Part shown: positions 7,769 through 10,131 of the stretch, piece by piece
Layout: each line of letters starts with the position of its first letter
Numbering within the stretch: position 1 is the first letter of the stretch
Assembly: GCA_001970855.1 (NCBI GenBank)
Contig: LSSN01000352.1
Span: forward strand, 5,020-15,150
DNA: 10,131 nucleotides
Direction: 5' to 3'
Source: Smittium culicis
Lineage: Eukaryota; Kickxellomycota; Harpellomycetes; Harpellales; Legeriomycetaceae
The notes under the pieces: model-generated
What the model was told of the DNA's origin: nothing
Seen by the model: only the letters and a program-made list of their open reading frames with translations
Database searches by the model: none
Program-made: the position numbers and the translations under genes

Positions 7769-8967
7769 CTATCGTTTGATGAGGTTGCGTAGTTCGATGT
7801 ATGGCACAATGTGGTGGAAGTACGATACTTTGATGTCGCAGTCACGGCCGAGGAATGCGATCCTTAACAGCTGCTGGTGCAGGATACCATTGTAACACGC
7901 AAACGCTGTGCCCAAGTGCCAGTACCCATGGAGCTGGAACAAGGGCGCGAAGAGGGGCGGGACGACTTTGCGGATGGCGCGCAGATTGGTGCAGAAGATA
8001 TTGTCGACGTTCCACAGAAAGAACGAGATGGTGAAGCCAAAGAAGGTGTTCAGGAGCAGTGTCTGGAAATCGTAGTCGAACTTGGACTTGCGCGCGAGGA
8101 TCTCTTTCTGGTCGAAGTATGCGTAGTAGAATATCACGAGGTTGAGCAAAGCATACGAGACTTGGTGGAACGCCGGTATGTTCAAGTACATGTACGTTAC
8201 TGTCACCACCGCCGAATACGCGACCAGCAGCACCGCAACCAACTTGTTCGGACTGCCCAAATTCGACGCATTGTACGAGCAGTACACCACAACGCAAGTG
8301 CAATATATCATCGGAAGCTCGTCTGCCAGTTGCCAGCTATACTTTAGAGTCGTATGAAACATGAATCTATAACCAAAAAAATAAAGAAAAAAGCTATTTT
8401 AAAAAAGTCTTTTTTTTTCTTCTTCAAAATATTCTAAAAGAAGTGTATACACTGCCTGTAACACAAATATTTTAATATGTAGTACACACACAAATAAATA
8501 TATATTTATATGACTAATTAATTAGCTAACTTACGAGCCCAGGCCTACAAGAATCATCCCCATATACGACAGACTGTAGCGAAGCTCAAGACCTAGCTTA
8601 ACAGAGTTTCTGATTCCATGGTATGCAAGATATACTAAAAAGTTAAAATGATTGTATTATTGAAGAATAATTCAGACTTAATTACTTGATTATGTTATTA
8701 ACTAGTGCCATAAATTTCATATCAAAAAATTTCCTGAAAAAAAACAAGGGGAGGAGGGGGGGGTTTCCACTCGATTAAATAGAAGAAAAGTGTGATTATT
8801 ATTTGCACTAGTAAATAAAAGAAGAGAGCAAACTTACGAAATAAGATGTTAGTAATAGAGTTCCAAAACTCAGATATGTATATGCTTGTAGCATAGTTTT
8901 CCTCGCACCAGTCTATAGTTGAGGTCGCCTCGCCCCAAAACCCATTTTTATTGCTATGGATATACAT
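7769..8967 (-). CDS. alkaline ceramidase / phytoceramidase, ACER3/YPC1-like (three exons)
   Basis: The coding sequence joins 8967-8838, 8634-8535 and 8366-7769 (275 aa). The enzyme family hydrolyses the amide bond of ceramides to free sphingoid base and fatty acid. It is a seven-helix ER/Golgi membrane protein with a buried zinc site. Visible here: [16 protein letters not shown] with D19, W20, E22, N24 and E33 (the calcium-site residues of human ACER3); [13 protein letters not shown]...DELPMIY with S77, H81 and D92; and LHGYWHLGT with H223 and H227, the remaining zinc ligands. Starting at the ATG at 8967 gives exactly the ACER3 numbering for residues 19-92. An upstream in-frame ATG (9061-9063) would add 32 residues rich in K, F and T and is less likely. 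Length is close to human ACER3 (267 aa) and shorter than yeast YPC1 (316 aa). Coding GC is near 50%, well above flanking DNA. Whether it prefers phyto-, dihydro- or unsaturated ceramide cannot be told. Confidence 0.93.
8367..8534 (-). other. ceramidase intron 2 (168 nt)
   Basis: The donor is GGCTC|GTAAGT and the acceptor is a T-rich tract ending GTTATAG|ATTCATG on the minus strand. The phase-2 junction completes the serine codon of the conserved GLGSF motif (S77), which fixes the boundary. Confidence 0.9.
8635..8837 (-). other. ceramidase intron 1 (203 nt)
   Basis: The donor is TATTTC|GTAAGT and the acceptor CTTTTTAG|TATATCTTGC on the minus strand. The phase-1 junction gives [19 protein letters not shown], continuous with the family alignment. 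TTTTAAC just before the acceptor may be the branch site, though it is very close. The intron contains a C-rich tract (the complement of G-runs at 8748-8763). Confidence 0.87.
8748..8763 (+). repeat. second G-run cluster, inside ceramidase intron 1
   Basis: GGGGAGGAGGGGGGGG on the plus strand ends in a run of eight G. In the minus-strand transcript this is a C/U-only tract within intron 1, far from the acceptor, so it is not the usual polypyrimidine tract. Confidence 0.75.
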
Positions 8968-9654
8968 GAATATGCGTCGAAAATGCTGTTTTTTTTTTGT
9001 TTTTGTTAAAAAGGTAAAGACTTGGTATATTAATGGAGTGTTTTCGATAAATAAAAAACACAAACTTTGAATTTTTGATTGATTATTTTTTGGTAGAGAA
9101 GAGATTTATTTTTTATTTAGGATGAAGAATTGTATACAACAGCTGTAAATCGAAGAGAAGAAAATAGCATTTTATATAGCCAAACAAAATTATAAGGAGA
9201 AAAAAAAAATCACACGAGACGCATTTTAAATTTTTTTTTTTTTTTAGTTGTTGAATTATATCATCCATCTAAACCTGTTTTATTTATTTGCTGCTCTTGT
9301 AATGTTTTTTTAGAGTGGTGAAAAATTAAGCCTTTTAATGGTCATTCGACAATCTCAACTCATAAAATCCCGATTTTCCGCTTATTTTTTTTATTTTTTT
9401 TTTTTATAAATTTATATCAAAGAAGTAAAAGTAGAAAAAGAAACGCTCAGTCACTAAAAAAGAGTATACTTCTTACAAAAATAAATATGGCCAACTTGGC
9501 GAGCTAGTGCTAAAAAATCGGTCCAATAACATTAAGGCGGAATAGCAGGGTTTGTATAGTTCAGGTAATTACACTCATTTATATGCTAATTGCTGATTTT
9601 TGTGAGAAAAAAAATCTGTTCATTGTTTAGCGTTTTTAGGTAAATCACTTCGAG
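8968..9654. promoter_or_regulatory. divergent intergenic region between ceramidase and the 102-aa gene
   Basis: The two genes are transcribed away from each other from this 687-bp AT-rich stretch, so both promoters should lie here. TATAAA at 9405-9410 and a TTATATGC near 9579 could serve the plus-strand gene. Homopolymers of 8-14 A or T are common and may exclude nucleosomes. A further palindrome lies at 9490-9500. I see no other gene in it. Confidence 0.45.
9490..9500. promoter_or_regulatory. palindrome GCCAACTTGGC, possible factor-binding site
   Basis: Two perfect five-base arms surround one central base, about 155 bp upstream of the start of the 102-aa gene in the divergent intergenic region. 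The half-site TTGGC/GCCAA is also frequent in the 4.5-7.2 kb region. The binding protein is unknown. Confidence 0.3.
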
Positions 9655-10082
9655 ATGTCAAATTATGAGTGCAATTATGATCCTTGGTTGGCTGGGCTCG
9701 AGAAATCCCACCAGCATTTAGACAAGTGTATAAGATCGATAACGATATTAGGCCCCACCTTGTCGCAGAATATCGCCCTGCCCCGCTCCGCGGTTGCTTA
9801 TTGCTTTTGGCCTTCTAAAACCAAGGCTACTTTCAAGGAAATACTACATAGGTATAACACAATGCCCGCCCAATATAATTACCCTTAGTCACAAAAAAAA
9901 AAAAAAGCATAGGACTCGCATTTTCAAATATACTAACCCTTTTTGTCTGATACACGCTATGTCTTGCTAGTTACTTGTCAATATCAGGCATAATCGTTGA
10001 GATATGGAAAGTGATTTTTATTCCTGAGCAGCTCAAAAAGCATCCAATAAAAAATGCCATCGAATATAAATATACATTTTAG
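9655..10082 (+). CDS. small two-exon protein of unknown function (102 aa)
   Basis: The coding sequence joins 9655-9851 and 9971-10082 (stop TAG at 10080-10082). I do not recognise the family. Exon 1 begins MSNYECNYDPWLAGLEKSH and has four cysteine or tryptophan-rich spots (C6, W11, C25 and YCFWP around 49-53). Exon 2 encodes a hydrophobic stretch (SYLSISGIIVEIWKVIFI) followed by a basic C-terminus (EQLKKHPIKNAIEYKYTF), possibly one short membrane or amphipathic helix. There is no obvious N-terminal signal peptide. Exon 1 is near 49% GC against AT-rich flanks, which argues for real coding. Unspliced, exon 1 would read on to TAG at 9886-9888 (77 aa); the spliced form is preferred because of the strong branch point and acceptor. 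AATAAA follows 14 bases after the stop. Confidence 0.6.
9852..9970 (+). other. probable intron of the 102-aa gene (119 nt)
   Basis: The donor is AG|GTATAA, weaker than the GTAAGT used by the other three introns. The branch point at 9931-9937 is a perfect TACTAAC. It is followed by CCTTTTTGTCT and the first downstream AG, CTAG at 9967-9970, 34 bases after the branch adenosine. The phase-2 join opens a frame to a stop 36 codons on. The next AG (9986-9987) would hit a stop at once. Confidence 0.65.
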
Positions 10083-10096
10083 TTGAGCTCATATTT

Positions 10097-10131
10097 AATA
10101 AACTCTCTGAGACAAAAAAAAAAAAAAAAAA
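10097..10131 (+). terminator. poly(A) signal and terminal A tract
   Basis: AATAAA at 10097-10102 is followed eleven bases later by A18 (10114-10131), where the window ends. The signal fits the end of the 102-aa gene. The A tract may be genomic, since A-runs are common here, with assembly stopping at it. It cannot be told from a cDNA-like tail without reads extending beyond. Confidence 0.55.

Noticed and set aside
7877..8347. 156-codon open frame on the plus strand
   Set aside because: It lies exactly antisense to ceramidase exon 3, whose product has all family motifs. The antisense product is rich in E, V and R and matches nothing.
8968..9063. Upstream ATG adding 32 residues to the ceramidase
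   Set aside because: The added stretch is unlike the family and crosses an A-rich tract; the downstream ATG gives the ACER3 numbering.
9655..9888. Single-exon 77-aa reading and a faint likeness (LDKCI) to the start of DASH subunit Spc34
   Set aside because: A perfect branch point and acceptor favour splicing. The likeness covers only a few residues and the rest does not follow.

Overview
The window looks like nuclear DNA from an AT-rich fungus, probably ascomycete-like. The evidence is a tight cluster of cytosolic-type tRNA genes, a spliced F-box/WD40 gene of the fungal Met30/SconB type, a spliced alkaline ceramidase, short introns (116-203 nt) with GTAAGT donors, and one yeast-type TACTAAC branch point. 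Two CTG codons in the ceramidase fall where the family has hydrophobic residues, so CTG probably means leucine here and the CUG-serine yeasts are unlikely. I cannot name the species.

Layout, left to right. Positions 1-235, minus strand: three tRNA genes in the order Ser(UGA)-Asn(GUU)-Gln(UUG), 8 and 5 nt apart with no oligo-T between them; the last is cut by the window edge. Positions 236-1684: AT-rich sequence without a supportable gene. Positions 1685-3894, minus strand: a two-exon Met30/SconB-like gene (697 aa) with a 21-bp tandem repeat in its first exon. Positions 3895-4200: its probable 5' UTR and promoter. Positions 4201-7600: a long stretch with no gene I can support. It is rich in CCAAT/TTGGC words and holds two copies of a 14-bp palindrome, a T20 tract, a possible folded RNA and doubtful traces of an old transposase. 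Positions 7769-8967, minus strand: a three-exon alkaline ceramidase (275 aa) with all its metal and catalytic residues. Positions 8968-9654: divergent intergenic region. Positions 9655-10082, plus strand: a small two-exon gene (102 aa) of unknown function, followed by AATAAA and a terminal A tract where the window stops.

The genes do not form an obvious pathway. The Met30-like protein should be the substrate receptor of an SCF ubiquitin ligase controlling sulfur-amino-acid genes. The ceramidase should hydrolyse ceramides in the ER/Golgi membrane. Both protein genes on the minus strand are reconstructed here by joining exons across introns, and the 102-aa gene likewise on the plus strand. The coding exons of the ceramidase and of the small gene are near 50% GC by eye, well above the flanking DNA, which helps confirm their boundaries.
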